From Spirosoma sp. (lineage in GTDB: Bacteria > Bacteroidota > Bacteroidia > Cytophagales > Spirosomataceae), in NCBI RefSeq assembly GCF_026391055.1, contig NZ_JAPLET010000031.1, forward strand, positions 186,001 to 250,000: a stretch of 64,000 nucleotides of DNA. Reading direction: 5' to 3'. The notes beneath the pieces were generated by a model. It was given only the letters and a program-made list of their open reading frames with translations. It had not been told where the DNA came from and did no database searches. Made by a program: the position numbers and the translations under genes. Shown here piece after piece: positions 9,401 to 18,596 of the stretch (within the stretch, counting starts at the first letter, position 1; every line of letters starts with the position of its first letter).

Positions 9401-9619
9401 CACGGTCACGTTGGCCCCCGGCAAGCCTGTGCCGGTTTCGTCAGTTACTCGGCCTGTTACTAGCTGAACCGACGCGCTCGTGCTGACGGCCATTGCCGCC
9501 AACGGCTTCTGCCTGGTCAGAGCAGAAGCCAGTTGCTGTGCCTGTATGGGCGCTACTGCGTTCGCCATGAACGTCAGCCAAACGGTCAGTCGGAGACCGC
9601 TACGTATATACTCACGCAT
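6404..9619 (-). CDS. SusC/RagA-type TonB-dependent glycan transporter
   Basis: 1071 residues: signal peptide ending near AQA-Q, a carboxypeptidase-regulatory-like domain (about 52-130, VTGRVTDETGTGLPGANVTV), a TonB-box-like VVVIGYG (about 134-140), a plug domain (about 145-260, with RIRGVGSLSTGSTPLYVVDG and EILKDAASAAIYGSRAANGV) and a 22-strand barrel to the C-terminal aromatic residue F. It imports oligosaccharides across the outer membrane using TonB energy and pairs with the SusD lipoprotein downstream. There is no N-terminal anti-sigma-interacting (STN) domain, which fits control by the hybrid two-component protein rather than an ECF sigma factor. Its start lies 93 bases after the preceding gene's stop. 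Confidence 0.96.
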   Translation of the reverse strand: MREYIRSGLRLTVWLTFMANAVAPIQAQQLASALTRQKPLAAMAVSTSASVQLVTGRVTDETGTGLPGANVTVKGTTTGTATDEKGQYRISVPTPNAVLVFSSVGYLKQEVSVGNRTTVDIQMRVDNQSLSEVVVIGYGEQSRKTLSTAIAKVEGKNIGIQPVSTPGEALAALAAGVQVQSDRGSTPGAPPTIRIRGVGSLSTGSTPLYVVDGYPLQDPAQFALINPTDIESMEILKDAASAAIYGSRAANGVVIVTTKRGKAGKTSFNVSIYTGIQQLAKKVQLLNRDQYIENAIYASRLKNIPYPKVFETKPDSLPDTDWQDAIFRQATISNYQLSATGGTDKVRFAISGGYFKQDGILKGSAYERYNLRFNLDADLSPKLKLGVSMAPSYSSQFQQQAAGQFNGSNGTETSGTRSLPSAIISAIDMPPTIPVYTPNGDYAQTFNGNTNPNGTNFYQTNLYNPLAVLELSRNNLKGYRLFGNGFLEWQPIANLRLKTTLGSTLSIFDQSAYIPANLANESAPRANSTNPVLGQIFARESQTVTLDWLWENTATYNKAFGNHNFSLLALYSLQKLQAKNTATSGRSGSYTTSLLDNPLASPDRIGELNYDQNAFLSLGGRITYDFKSKYIFSAAIRRDASSRFGPNNRFATFPSISGAWRISEEKFWSGLKNSISELKIRASYGETGNANIGSFNWTNSVQGRNYSFNQARTFGYAQTGFANYDLTWEKNVQTDLGLEMGFLNDRFTLGIDYYNRLTTGMLFQKDLPGIVGYATNFRTNIGSLRNRGLELSARANLNVGAVRWTIDGNISGNRSKVMDLGGPASLPTVAAIFGWNNVYQVRVGDPLGNMYGFQVTGIFKNADDLSKNAQFTTGDKVGNWMIRDQNGDNKIDENDRVYIGKGVPSYIWGMTHNFQYKNFDLSVILQGVQGVNVINGNLRHIWANQVFNTIPLYFRNQFDPANPTQNTDFPAAGAGGIHPGNNLTDRLLFDGSFVRIRNLTFGYSVPTVWLNKIKLQSARIYVTGQNLFTFTSYPWYNPETNTVPDSPVQIGVDQGTYPLARTYTIGLNIGF

Positions 9620-9712
9620 ACTTTATTGGTTTATAGATGGTTATAGGCAATTCAAATTGAGTTCACATGAATGTGTATGGGCCGGAGCAACCGGTGGTGG
9701 TGACTGACGCCC

Positions 9713-10714
9713 TTAATCAACTACCCACCGACCATTGGCCAGATGAATCGTTCGCTGCGAGATGTACCACGTTTTTCCATTATCGCTGTTACCCTGAAAA
9801 AACAGATGGACACCACCCTTGCGGTCTTTGAACACGTGCGGGTGGCCCGACTCACTGGCGTTCCAGCTGCCAGGTTCTCCGTTTTTGAGCAAGGGCTCAT
9901 CACTCAGCCGTTGCCAGCGAACGGCATCCGTACTGACGGCCACGCCGATCTGCTGGGGTTCGTTGTTGTAGCCACCCGCGTAGAACATGTACAGCGACTT
10001 CCCCACCGGAAGGCAAGATGCTCCTTCCACACATTTCTTTTCCCAGGGCAGCACGGGTCGTAAAATGGACGAATCGGCCAGGAGCTTCCAGTCGTTACGG
10101 GCAAAAGTTGTGTTGAGGGACGCTGCGGCAACACCCTGCATCTGTACCGTGTAAGCCGGGTTTCGAGTGGCGAAGTAAAGCAGGTACTGGTTTTTGTACT
10201 GAATCACTTCGGCATCGATTGCGCGGCCACAGGTCCATGCCCCGTTGGGCCGGAAAATGGGGTTGGTTTCATCCCGCGTAAACGTTATCCCGTTGGCCGA
10301 AACAGCATGACAAATGGCATCTTTTTCGCGGTTACCATAGGTCTGGTAAAACAGATGCACGCGCCCATCTTTCACCAGAGCGCAGGGTGCACACAGGCCG
10401 TTTTTCTCATACGGCGCGGAGGCATCTGGCGTAACCTCGCCCACCTTTTGCCAGTCGATGAGGTTTTTGCTTTCGGCAATTCCGATGCCCCAACCCGTGG
10501 CCGATGGCCCTGCCGGAATGGAATAGTACATCAGGTACCTGTTCCCGAAAGCAATTACGTGGGGGTCTTTGGCAAAGGGTCGTCCCAGACGGGAGGTGTC
10601 GCGGTACATCATCTGCCGGTTGGGCACGGGTGTGTCGGGTAAACGCCACCAGCGTAGGCTCCCGATCAGCATCGACAGGCCGAGCAATAGTCTTACAATC
10701 AACATAGCAATCAA
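9713..10714 (-). CDS. GH43-like five-bladed propeller glycoside hydrolase
   Basis: 333 residues with an N-terminal hydrophobic segment (1-20; signal or anchor). The body is a five-bladed propeller of the GH43/GH32/GH117 type. Candidate catalytic residues fall in the family order: D50 in KDPH (base), D167 in AIDAEV (pKa modulator) and E230 in CVEGAS (acid). Short blade motifs (YLMYYS, HLFYQTYG, YLLYFATR, LYMFYAGG, HLFFQG) recur at regular spacing. It probably removes side-chain sugars such as arabinose or xylose from imported oligosaccharides; the exact family and specificity cannot be fixed by eye. It lies between the regulator gene and susC on the same strand. Confidence 0.72.
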   Translation of the reverse strand: MIAMLIVRLLLGLSMLIGSLRWWRLPDTPVPNRQMMYRDTSRLGRPFAKDPHVIAFGNRYLMYYSIPAGPSATGWGIGIAESKNLIDWQKVGEVTPDASAPYEKNGLCAPCALVKDGRVHLFYQTYGNREKDAICHAVSANGITFTRDETNPIFRPNGAWTCGRAIDAEVIQYKNQYLLYFATRNPAYTVQMQGVAAASLNTTFARNDWKLLADSSILRPVLPWEKKCVEGASCLPVGKSLYMFYAGGYNNEPQQIGVAVSTDAVRWQRLSDEPLLKNGEPGSWNASESGHPHVFKDRKGGVHLFFQGNSDNGKTWYISQRTIHLANGRWVVD

Positions 10715-10858
10715 TCAGGCAACTTCAGTTTCAGTAAATTTTATCCTGGAATAATGCAGGTAAATTCTAAAAGCAAAAGAAGACTATTCCCCGGGAGAAC
10801 GGGGGGCCGCGGGTGCCAAAAAGGGGGTGAGATGTTGCAGGAGCTACCTAAATCGACT

Positions 10859-13800
10859 CTAGACCTGCCGCTGGCGGGCCAGCACATCGTTCAGGTAGTC
10901 GGTGGGGGCTTTACCAAACTGCTTGCGAAACGACTTGGTGAAGGAAGAGCGGGTTTTGAACCCAACGGCGCTGGTAATTTCGGAGATGTTCAGCTTACGC
11001 TCAAGGAGTAGTGACAGAGCGCGTTTCAGGCGAAGATCATAAATGAATTCGATGGGCGTTTGCCCCGTAAGTGCCTTCACCTTGCGAAACAGGTTGCTGC
11101 GGCTCATGTTGACGTGTTCGCCCAGCTCCTCTACCCCGAATTCATCGTTGTCCAGGTTAACCATAATGGTGTCGATGATCCGTTGCAGAAGGGCCTGGTC
11201 CAGTGGGTTGCTGGTAATGTTTTCGGGAATAATAGCCCCGCTGGCCTGGTATTTCTGAATCAGTAATCGCCGGTTTTCGATTAGTTTTTCGATGCGTACG
11301 GCCAGCAGCTGAGGGTGAAAAGGTTTGGCAATGTAATCATCGGCACCAGCGTTGAGCCCGATCAGTGTGCTTTCGACTGCCGTCCGGGCGGTAAGCAGCA
11401 CTAGAGGAATATGGCTGGTAATCACATCCGTTTTAAGCCGTCGGCAGAACGTTACCCCATCCATAACGGGCATGGCAACGTCGCAAATGATCACGTCCGG
11501 CTCGTGTCGCTGAATCAGCCGAAGGGCTTCTTGCCCATTCTCCGCTTTTCGGATGGTGTACTGCGTCTGAAAAGTCAGTTCGAGATAATTTAGTACCTCA
11601 ACATTATCATCGACCAGCAGCAGGCTGGCCTTTGCGGCCCCATCGGTTGTCGAGAAGGATTTTATGGGAGCGTGTTCATGAATTGGCAACGCTGGTAGTG
11701 AAACCAGTTCACTACGGATGGCCGCTGTGTCTGTTGCGGGCAGCACGGGCAGCAACACTGTAAAACGGGTAAATTCGCCGGGTTCGCTCTGCACCGAAAT
11801 CTGTCCTCTGTGCAGCTCAACGAGACTTTTAGCCAGCGACAGCCCGACGCCCGTTCCTCCCTTGATGGTTTCGGACTGAAAAAAACGTTCGAATAAGTGG
11901 GCCTGTTCTTCTCTGGAAATGCCTTTCCCGTTGTCCTCCACCTTGATGCATATCCAGTCGTCGGTAGCTTCCCCGTTCTGACATAAAGCTAGGGTCAACT
12001 GCACAGAGCCGCCCGAAGGGGTGAACTTGAAGGCATTGATGAGCAGATTACTCAACACTTTATCCAGCTTATTGGCATCAATAGGTACATAAAGCGGCAG
12101 CGGTTCCATCTCCAGCCGAAAGTCTATACCCTTTTGTTCGGCCAGCCCGGTGAAGTTGTCGGCGATGTCCCGGACGAAGCTGCTCAGGTCGATTCGCTCC
12201 AGTTGCAGGCGAAGCTTTCCCTGCTCCATTTTTTGAAACGTCATCAATTCATCGATCAACTGTAACAGCTTCCGGGTGTTACGCTGTACGTATTCGATCT
12301 TTTGCCGAACGCCCCCCTGCACCTCTTTTGCCAGTATCAACTCTTCAACGGGGCCGCTGATCAGGGAAAGGGGCGTTCGCAACTCATGCGATATATCAGT
12401 AAAGAATTGCAGTTTCAGCTTGTGTAAACGGTCCTGCTGTTCCTTTTCCCGCTGCGCGAACATCAGTTGCTGCCGCTGGCGGGATTGGGCTAACAGATGA
12501 CGAATAACACTCACCAGCAGGAGACCCGTGAAGAAGAGATAGCCCGCTACTGCCGGTCTGCTTTTCCAGGGTGCCGGTAAAACGCTGATGGCCAGCACAA
12601 CAGGTTTTGGGTTCCACTGCCCTAGATAATTGGCAGACTTAACCAGAAGCCGGTATGAGCCGGGGTCCAGATTGGTGTACGTAGCCGTCCGGTTCTGGGC
12701 ATCGGCATGTATCCAGTCTTTGTCGAACCCTTCCAGCTTAAACGCATAGGTATTGGCGGCCGGATTGGAAAAGTGCAGGGCGCTGAAACCAACCGAAAAA
12801 ACGTTGTTCAAGTGATTTAGCGTAATGGACGATGTATGCTGAATACCCTGCCTCAGCAGGGTGTCTTTGTTGACGACCTGCCCGATCAACACCGGCTTGT
12901 TCAGGATTTTCAACTCCGTCAACGCTACGGCGGGCAGGCTCGACACCGGGTGAATAGCCTTTGGATCGAAGATAACAAACCCGTCGGAAGTGCCGAAAAG
13001 CAGCTTATCGTTGGTCAACTGACTACAGCCGTTATAGCTGAAACTACTGCCACGGAGGTAGATCTGGAACTGCTCGTGCTGCGTATCGAAACGGGCCAGC
13101 CCTTTGCTGGTGCCAACCCATAAATTCCCCTGTTTGTCGGCTAGTAAACTGTTGACCGCCAGTGCTGGTAGTCCGTCATTCTCTTCGTAGGACTTGATGG
13201 TATACGCCTGATTCGGGCCTAGGGCAATTCGGTTAAGGCCGCCTTCGGTACCGACCCAAAGCACATTTTTCGGGTATTCCAGCATCGTAAAAATCGTATT
13301 GCCAAGCAGTGCTTGCCCCCGTCCGTAGTGGATTACCCGCTGAGATAAGCCGGTTTGTGGATCGAAGCAATACAGCCCGCTGCTTTCGTACCCAACCCAG
13401 ATTTTGCCGGTATGATCCTGATACAGGGCGCGAATAAAATCGCTGCCTTTCGGCTGAGTCAACATCCGGCTGGCTTTACCATCCGGACTAATGCGATACA
13501 ACCCGTCGTAGGTGCCAATCCATATATTCTTCCGATTGTCGGTCAGGAAGGCGTAGGTGGCCAGCCCGCTGACAGGTGCTAGGGGGCGAGTGAGGTTGTT
13601 TGTCGGCAACTGTATGGCTCCCCCCAGCGTACCCACCCACAAGCCTCCATCGGCAGCTGGGTAAAGCACCCGATGCGCATTTAAAAAAGATTCGGTTGAG
13701 CCAAATTTGATGTGATATGTACTGTTCGTTTGCGTATCGTACGTATATAACCCTGATTTGACCGTACCAAACCAAAGCGTTTTGCCAGTAGCCGAATAAA

Positions 13801-14926
13801 TACTTCTGACCTGATCCTGAGCATGTTGATTGTAAAATGTATAGTACGTAAAGGGTAGTAGCTCCAGGTCGGTTTTATTGAGCCCGTCTTCCGTACCGCA
13901 CCAGAGTACATTGGTCTTATCGATCAGAATTTTATAGACTGTGTTATTACTCAGACTTTGGCCATTCGTGAGGTTGTGCCGAAAATAGTGGAGCTGCGGA
14001 CGCCCGGACTCCATGTGCTCAAGCCGGGCAACGCCGTTGTTCGTGGCTAGCCAGATTGTGCCGCTATCCGACTGACAGAGGTCGTAAATCTGATTATCCT
14101 GGTGTTCCTTAATACCGGCCACGAACGATTTCATGGGTTCGATGGGACCATAATCGCCGGTTTTGGCCCGGAATGGCAGTCGGAAAAGCCCATCCATGAA
14201 AGTGCCGATGTACAGATCATGATTTACCTCAAGCATGGAAGAAAAACGGTCGCCGAATGGATTGGCCCGCACCGCCAAAAGAAAGCGTTTGAATGTGTTC
14301 GTCCGAACATTGTATTTCACAGGTCCTTCCTGGGTGGCCATCCACATAAAGTCCCCTTCGGCGCGGAGCAGTTTGGTGATGCGGGTGTTTAAGGGGTGGG
14401 TGGCGAAGCGTTTGAACGTCTGGGTAACCGGGTCAAAAACGGTCAGTCCGTTGGGTGTACCAATCCATAGTTTACCCCGGCTGTCAAATACCAGACTGTT
14501 GATTTGATTACAGAGCAGGGAGTTTGTTTTGCCGGGGTCGTTCTGGTAGTTTGTAAAGGTATTCAGGCGTGGATCGAACCGGCTGAGACCTTCCTTTGTA
14601 CCAACCCAGATGGCGTGATCGGCCGCTTCGCAAATAACTTTTATCCAGTTACCAACCAGGCTATTGACGCCGTCTTTATGTACGTAAGGGGTAAATGAAT
14701 AGCCGTCAAACCGGGCGAGTCCATTCATGGTTCCTACCCACAGAAACCCTTTACTATCCTGAAAAAGCGCCCGACTTCGATCGTCGGGGAGGCCGTTGCG
14801 GCTGCTGTACTTTTCAAAAATCAGGTCTGTGCTAACGACATCGTGCGTTCGGATTCGGCTTTGGCCAATCGCGTAAGAGAAAGGCAGCAGCAACAACAAG
14901 ATAAACGTACGCATGCCTGTTTCCAT
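10859..14926 (-). CDS. hybrid two-component system sensor/regulator (HTCS) of the GH44 locus
   Basis: 1355 residues combining sensor kinase and DNA-binding regulator. In order: signal peptide (1-21; an alternative start at M5 is possible); about 14 two-component propeller repeats (about 60-655; LWVGT/IWIGT-x-GL motifs), fitting two seven-bladed propellers; a Y_Y_Y domain (about 715-785); one membrane span (about 793-811); HisKA with H847 in SHELRTPLSLISGP; HATPase (about 950-1060; N-box LLINAFKFT, then VEDNGKGI and GTGVGLSLAKS); a receiver domain with D1149; and an AraC-type helix-turn-helix (about 1255-1350). Proteins of this class bind an oligosaccharide in the periplasm and activate the adjacent susCD locus. 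It is co-directional with the genes it presumably controls. Confidence 0.95.
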   Translation of the reverse strand: METGMRTFILLLLLPFSYAIGQSRIRTHDVVSTDLIFEKYSSRNGLPDDRSRALFQDSKGFLWVGTMNGLARFDGYSFTPYVHKDGVNSLVGNWIKVICEAADHAIWVGTKEGLSRFDPRLNTFTNYQNDPGKTNSLLCNQINSLVFDSRGKLWIGTPNGLTVFDPVTQTFKRFATHPLNTRITKLLRAEGDFMWMATQEGPVKYNVRTNTFKRFLLAVRANPFGDRFSSMLEVNHDLYIGTFMDGLFRLPFRAKTGDYGPIEPMKSFVAGIKEHQDNQIYDLCQSDSGTIWLATNNGVARLEHMESGRPQLHYFRHNLTNGQSLSNNTVYKILIDKTNVLWCGTEDGLNKTDLELLPFTYYTFYNQHAQDQVRSIYSATGKTLWFGTVKSGLYTYDTQTNSTYHIKFGSTESFLNAHRVLYPAADGGLWVGTLGGAIQLPTNNLTRPLAPVSGLATYAFLTDNRKNIWIGTYDGLYRISPDGKASRMLTQPKGSDFIRALYQDHTGKIWVGYESSGLYCFDPQTGLSQRVIHYGRGQALLGNTIFTMLEYPKNVLWVGTEGGLNRIALGPNQAYTIKSYEENDGLPALAVNSLLADKQGNLWVGTSKGLARFDTQHEQFQIYLRGSSFSYNGCSQLTNDKLLFGTSDGFVIFDPKAIHPVSSLPAVALTELKILNKPVLIGQVVNKDTLLRQGIQHTSSITLNHLNNVFSVGFSALHFSNPAANTYAFKLEGFDKDWIHADAQNRTATYTNLDPGSYRLLVKSANYLGQWNPKPVVLAISVLPAPWKSRPAVAGYLFFTGLLLVSVIRHLLAQSRQRQQLMFAQREKEQQDRLHKLKLQFFTDISHELRTPLSLISGPVEELILAKEVQGGVRQKIEYVQRNTRKLLQLIDELMTFQKMEQGKLRLQLERIDLSSFVRDIADNFTGLAEQKGIDFRLEMEPLPLYVPIDANKLDKVLSNLLINAFKFTPSGGSVQLTLALCQNGEATDDWICIKVEDNGKGISREEQAHLFERFFQSETIKGGTGVGLSLAKSLVELHRGQISVQSEPGEFTRFTVLLPVLPATDTAAIRSELVSLPALPIHEHAPIKSFSTTDGAAKASLLLVDDNVEVLNYLELTFQTQYTIRKAENGQEALRLIQRHEPDVIICDVAMPVMDGVTFCRRLKTDVITSHIPLVLLTARTAVESTLIGLNAGADDYIAKPFHPQLLAVRIEKLIENRRLLIQKYQASGAIIPENITSNPLDQALLQRIIDTIMVNLDNDEFGVEELGEHVNMSRSNLFRKVKALTGQTPIEFIYDLRLKRALSLLLERKLNISEITSAVGFKTRSSFTKSFRKQFGKAPTDYLNDVLARQRQV

Positions 14927-15212
14927 GATGGTCCATTTCTATCGTAGAATAATCCCAAAAGGCACTTTCTCCTTTTCTTTAACCTAGCCTGTCTCCCATT
15001 TCTTTTAGGCAGGCAAGAACAAAATCCGTTGAGCATAGTCTGCAGCCCGGCGTATTACAGCCAGAATACCTGAGGTTACTATCGTGTCAACATCAGAATT
15101 AAGACCGGAAGAGGTAAAGCTTGAAAAAGCAGGATGAAAGGCGTGCCGCCGGGTACTAGTAAACTTGCGAAACAAGGTAGTCACATTTAGAAATAATTGC
15201 CCAGTTAACGTA

Positions 15213-15242
15213 TTGCAGGTTGGCGTACCGGTTTTACATTTG
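15213..15242 (+). promoter_or_regulatory. Bacteroidota-type promoter of the multi-PAS kinase gene
   Basis: TTG at 15213-15215 and TACATTTG at 15235-15242 are separated by 19 bases, which matches the primary sigma consensus TTG-N19-TAnnTTTG closely. A transcript starting near 15249 would have a leader of about 120 bases before the TTG start at 15369. The rest of the 442-base divergent region (14927-15368) shows no other clear signal. Confidence 0.6.
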
Positions 15243-15368
15243 ATCAATATTACCCTCCCAACCAATTAGTTCGTAATGATGACGATCAATAGGTTGTGAA
15301 AAAAGGGCTACTTATTCCATTCGCTTCGTACTCCCTTCAAGCTACAAAGCGATCTCATTCGACTCATC

Positions 15369-18332
15369 TTGGAAACATTTTCTACTAATAATAACTATCG
15401 TTTTTTACAGGGAGGTGGTGAAATGGGTGAACTCACCCGCAACTACGATTGGTCGAAGACCTCCCTGGGAACACCCGATCAGTGGCCCAAAAGCCTGCAT
15501 ACCCTAGTCAATATGATGCTCAGTTCCCGCTTTCCGATGCTCATCTTCTGGGGGCCGGATCTGATCACTTTTTATAACGATGCGTTTCGGCCAAGTCTGG
15601 GATTTTCCGGTAAGCATCCTTCATCCCTGGGGCAAAACGGAGAGCAAAGCTGGTCCGAGTCCTGGCCGGTTATCGGCCCCATGATCTATAGCATTATGGC
15701 GGGCGGAGAAGCCGTCTGGTTTGAAGACCAGAAACTACCCCTTTACCGGGACGGCCGGATGGATTTCGCCTACTGGACATACAGCTTCAGCCCACTTATT
15801 GATGATACCGGTGCTGTCAACGGTGTACTGGTAACCTGTTCGGAAACAACCAAAGCTGTTCTGGCGCGCCAACAGTCCGAAGAAACCCGGCAACAAATGA
15901 TCGCTTTTTTTGAACAGTCTTCGGTTGGTATTGCAATGATCAGCGCACAGAATCTGACTTTTCAGATGGCCAATCCGTTTTATGGGTATCTGGTAGGCCG
16001 TACGCCCGATCAGCTCATTGGTAAACCCTTACTGGTGGCTCTGCCCGAACTGGCTGGGCAAGGGTTTGACAACCTGCTGGAACAGGTCATCATGACCGGT
16101 ATGCCTTATGTTGCCAGAGAAGTGGCTGTTGACATTGTTCGGAACAACCAGTTGGAGACCATTTACGTAGACCTGACCTACCAGCCGCACCAGGAAGCCA
16201 ACAACATAATTCCGGCTATTCTGGTAGTTGCCACGGATGTAACCCAGCAGGTGTTGAGTCGGCAAGAGATCAAAGAAAGTGAGAACCGCTTCAGAACCCT
16301 CATTGAGGAGGCTCCCGTGGCGACCTGCCTGTTTGTAGGGCGCGAGATGCGCGTTGCGGTGGCCAATGAAATGATGCTTACCTTTTGGGGGAAAGATAAA
16401 TCGGTGCTGGGCAAACCCCTGGCAGAAGCCGTGCCCGAGCTAAACGGGCAACCCTTTCTGATTATTCTGGATGAGGTCTTTACCACGGGGCAGACCTATA
16501 CGGCCAAAAACTCCCGAGCCGAACTGCTGGTAGATGGTGTACTGGGCACCTACTATTTCGACTTTACCTATAAACCCCTACGGGATGCTGCCGGTGTCGT
16601 TTATGCCATCATGGACATGGCCGTGGACGTAACCCAGCAGGTAATCGCCCAGCAGCAACTGGTGGCCAGCGAAGCCCGGCTGCGCTCGGTCATTGCCACG
16701 GCACCCGCCGGTATGGGTTTATTCGTAGGCCGGGATCTGATCGTGGAACTACCCAATCAGACCTTCATCGACATCGTCGGCAAAGGTCCCGACATTACCG
16801 GGAAGCCTCTGCGGGAAGTGATGCCCGAACTACTCACCGAAAATCAGCCGTTTCTGCAAATTCTGGATGATGTATACACCACGGGGCAGATGTTCCAGAG
16901 CTACGGATCGCGGGTAGATATTGTACAGAATGGGGTGATGACCCATAACTACTATAACATCACCTATACTCCCCTACGGGATGAGCAGGGGCAGGTGTTT
17001 GCTATTTTAGACATCGCCATTGACGTCACCGAAGAAATTAAAGGCCGTCAGAAATTACAGCAGGCCGAAGAAGCCTTACGGGGCGCTATGGAACTGGCCG
17101 ACATCGGAACCTGGGAATTAGACGTACCCACGAACCTGATCACGTACTCCGAAAACCTTAAACAGCTCTTTGAATTTACCGAAGATAGTCTGCCCGCCGT
17201 CCTGATGAATGAGGTCATCCATGAATCCGATCAGGGCCGGATTCAGCTTGCCCTGACGCAGGTTTTCACATTCGGTTCAGGAGGCTTACTGGATCAGGAA
17301 TACACCATCGTGACCAGTCGAACAGGTCGACACCGGATTGTCCGGGTGCAGGCACGTATGTATTTTGATGACTATCAGCAACCGGCCAAGCTGGTGGGTA
17401 CCATGCGGGATATTACTGAAGAACGGCAGCAGCAGCTTGCCCTGGAGCAGTTGGTTCAGCAGCGCACGGAAGAATTGGCAGCCGCCATTGAAGCACTGGA
17501 GTCGACAAACCAGATTCTGGCGTCGAAGAATGAGGAATATGTTGTGATCAATGAGGAGCTGGAAGAAGCCAACCGGCAGCTGAATCGGTCCAACGACAAC
17601 CTCCAGCAGTTTGCTTACGTGGCTTCGCACGATTTGCAGGAGCCGTTGCGCAAAATTCAGTCGTTCGGCAACCTGCTGCAAAATCAATACGCCGATCAGC
17701 TTGGGGAGGGAGGTGCCTATCTGGAACGGATGCAATCCGCAGCCAGCCGTATGTCCACCCTGATCCGGGATTTGCTGAGCTATTCGAGGATTTCGGTCCA
17801 ACAGGACCGGCGGCAGCTGGTTTCCCTTTCCACCGTTGTCCAGACCGTGCTCACCGACCTGGAGCTGGTGATTGCGGAAACGGGGGCCGAGGTTACCCTC
17901 GGGGAACTGCCGGAAGTGCTGGGCGATCCATTACAGTTGGGCCAGCTCTTCCAAAACCTACTGACTAATGCCCTCAAGTTTAGCCGCATGGCGCGGCCCG
18001 GCGCGACCAACGGATCCAAGCCGCCAGTGCCCGTAATTCGCGTTGATGCGCGAACGCTGCTGGCTCGGGACGTCCCCACTTTGGTGGTATCCAATCGTTC
18101 GGCTCCTCTTTATCATCAGATTGACGTAATCGACAACGGCATTGGCTTTGAGCAAAAGTATGCCGACCGCATTTTTCAGGTTTTTCAGCGGCTACACGGC
18201 ATGAACGAGTATGCCGGAACGGGTATTGGCCTGGCCATCTGCGAAAAAGTAGTGACCAATCATGGGGGTGCTATCCGGGCCAGCAGTCAACCCGGTCGGG
18301 GAGCAACCTTTAGCGTATACCTCCCCGGTTGA
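15369..18332 (+). CDS. multi-PAS histidine kinase
   Basis: 987 residues, no signal peptide or membrane span, so a cytoplasmic sensor. An N-terminal PAS-like module (1-160; FPMLIFWGPDLITFYNDAFRP) is followed by PAS domains at about 171-295, 305-422, 435-552 and 570-683. Then come a coiled coil (684-745), HisKA with H754 in ASHDLQEPLRKIQSF, and HATPase (about 860-987; LLTNALKFSR, DNGIGF, GTGIGLAICEK). The second to fourth PAS units resemble each other (each has GKPL-x-E/A-x-x-PEL, TTG or MTG, and DVTQQV/DVTEEI), indicating tandem duplication. The start is TTG at 15369; the next in-frame ATG is at 15423, but FLQGGGEMG upstream of it belongs to the usual N-terminus of this kinase type. No receiver gene is adjacent. 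Confidence 0.9.
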   Translation: METFSTNNNYRFLQGGGEMGELTRNYDWSKTSLGTPDQWPKSLHTLVNMMLSSRFPMLIFWGPDLITFYNDAFRPSLGFSGKHPSSLGQNGEQSWSESWPVIGPMIYSIMAGGEAVWFEDQKLPLYRDGRMDFAYWTYSFSPLIDDTGAVNGVLVTCSETTKAVLARQQSEETRQQMIAFFEQSSVGIAMISAQNLTFQMANPFYGYLVGRTPDQLIGKPLLVALPELAGQGFDNLLEQVIMTGMPYVAREVAVDIVRNNQLETIYVDLTYQPHQEANNIIPAILVVATDVTQQVLSRQEIKESENRFRTLIEEAPVATCLFVGREMRVAVANEMMLTFWGKDKSVLGKPLAEAVPELNGQPFLIILDEVFTTGQTYTAKNSRAELLVDGVLGTYYFDFTYKPLRDAAGVVYAIMDMAVDVTQQVIAQQQLVASEARLRSVIATAPAGMGLFVGRDLIVELPNQTFIDIVGKGPDITGKPLREVMPELLTENQPFLQILDDVYTTGQMFQSYGSRVDIVQNGVMTHNYYNITYTPLRDEQGQVFAILDIAIDVTEEIKGRQKLQQAEEALRGAMELADIGTWELDVPTNLITYSENLKQLFEFTEDSLPAVLMNEVIHESDQGRIQLALTQVFTFGSGGLLDQEYTIVTSRTGRHRIVRVQARMYFDDYQQPAKLVGTMRDITEERQQQLALEQLVQQRTEELAAAIEALESTNQILASKNEEYVVINEELEEANRQLNRSNDNLQQFAYVASHDLQEPLRKIQSFGNLLQNQYADQLGEGGAYLERMQSAASRMSTLIRDLLSYSRISVQQDRRQLVSLSTVVQTVLTDLELVIAETGAEVTLGELPEVLGDPLQLGQLFQNLLTNALKFSRMARPGATNGSKPPVPVIRVDARTLLARDVPTLVVSNRSAPLYHQIDVIDNGIGFEQKYADRIFQVFQRLHGMNEYAGTGIGLAICEKVVTNHGGAIRASSQPGRGATFSVYLPG

Positions 18333-18596
18333 GCAACGCCCATCGGCCAAACGACGTTTTACTGCCTCTCCGGTTATAATCCGCTTCTTTTACCGAAGAA
18401 TCGTCGATTTGTACCGCTCTCATCGACCTGCCCAGGCTTAGGTTTGTACCAGTAAACCAAGTAAGAGTTAGCGCTCTAATTTATCAAACTAACGCTTACC
18501 AGGACTCTGCGGAAGTTACCCCTGAGGCTGCCCGCAAGGTGGCTGCCTTCAGAAACCAGTACCCTGATAACCAGGCTTTTTCTTGATTTCAGCAGT
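18333..18596 (+). other. intergenic region with a possible decayed reading frame
   Basis: No promoter or strong hairpin is evident. One plus-strand frame ending at the TGA at 18584-18586 has a protein-like tail (EVTPEAARKVAAFRNQYPD) but no start codon, and it is out of frame with the gene that follows. It may be a gene remnant or chance. Confidence 0.25.

Noticed and set aside
15005..15265. 86-codon minus-strand frame in the divergent region
   Set aside because: It covers the predicted promoter of the multi-PAS kinase, has unlikely composition and no support.
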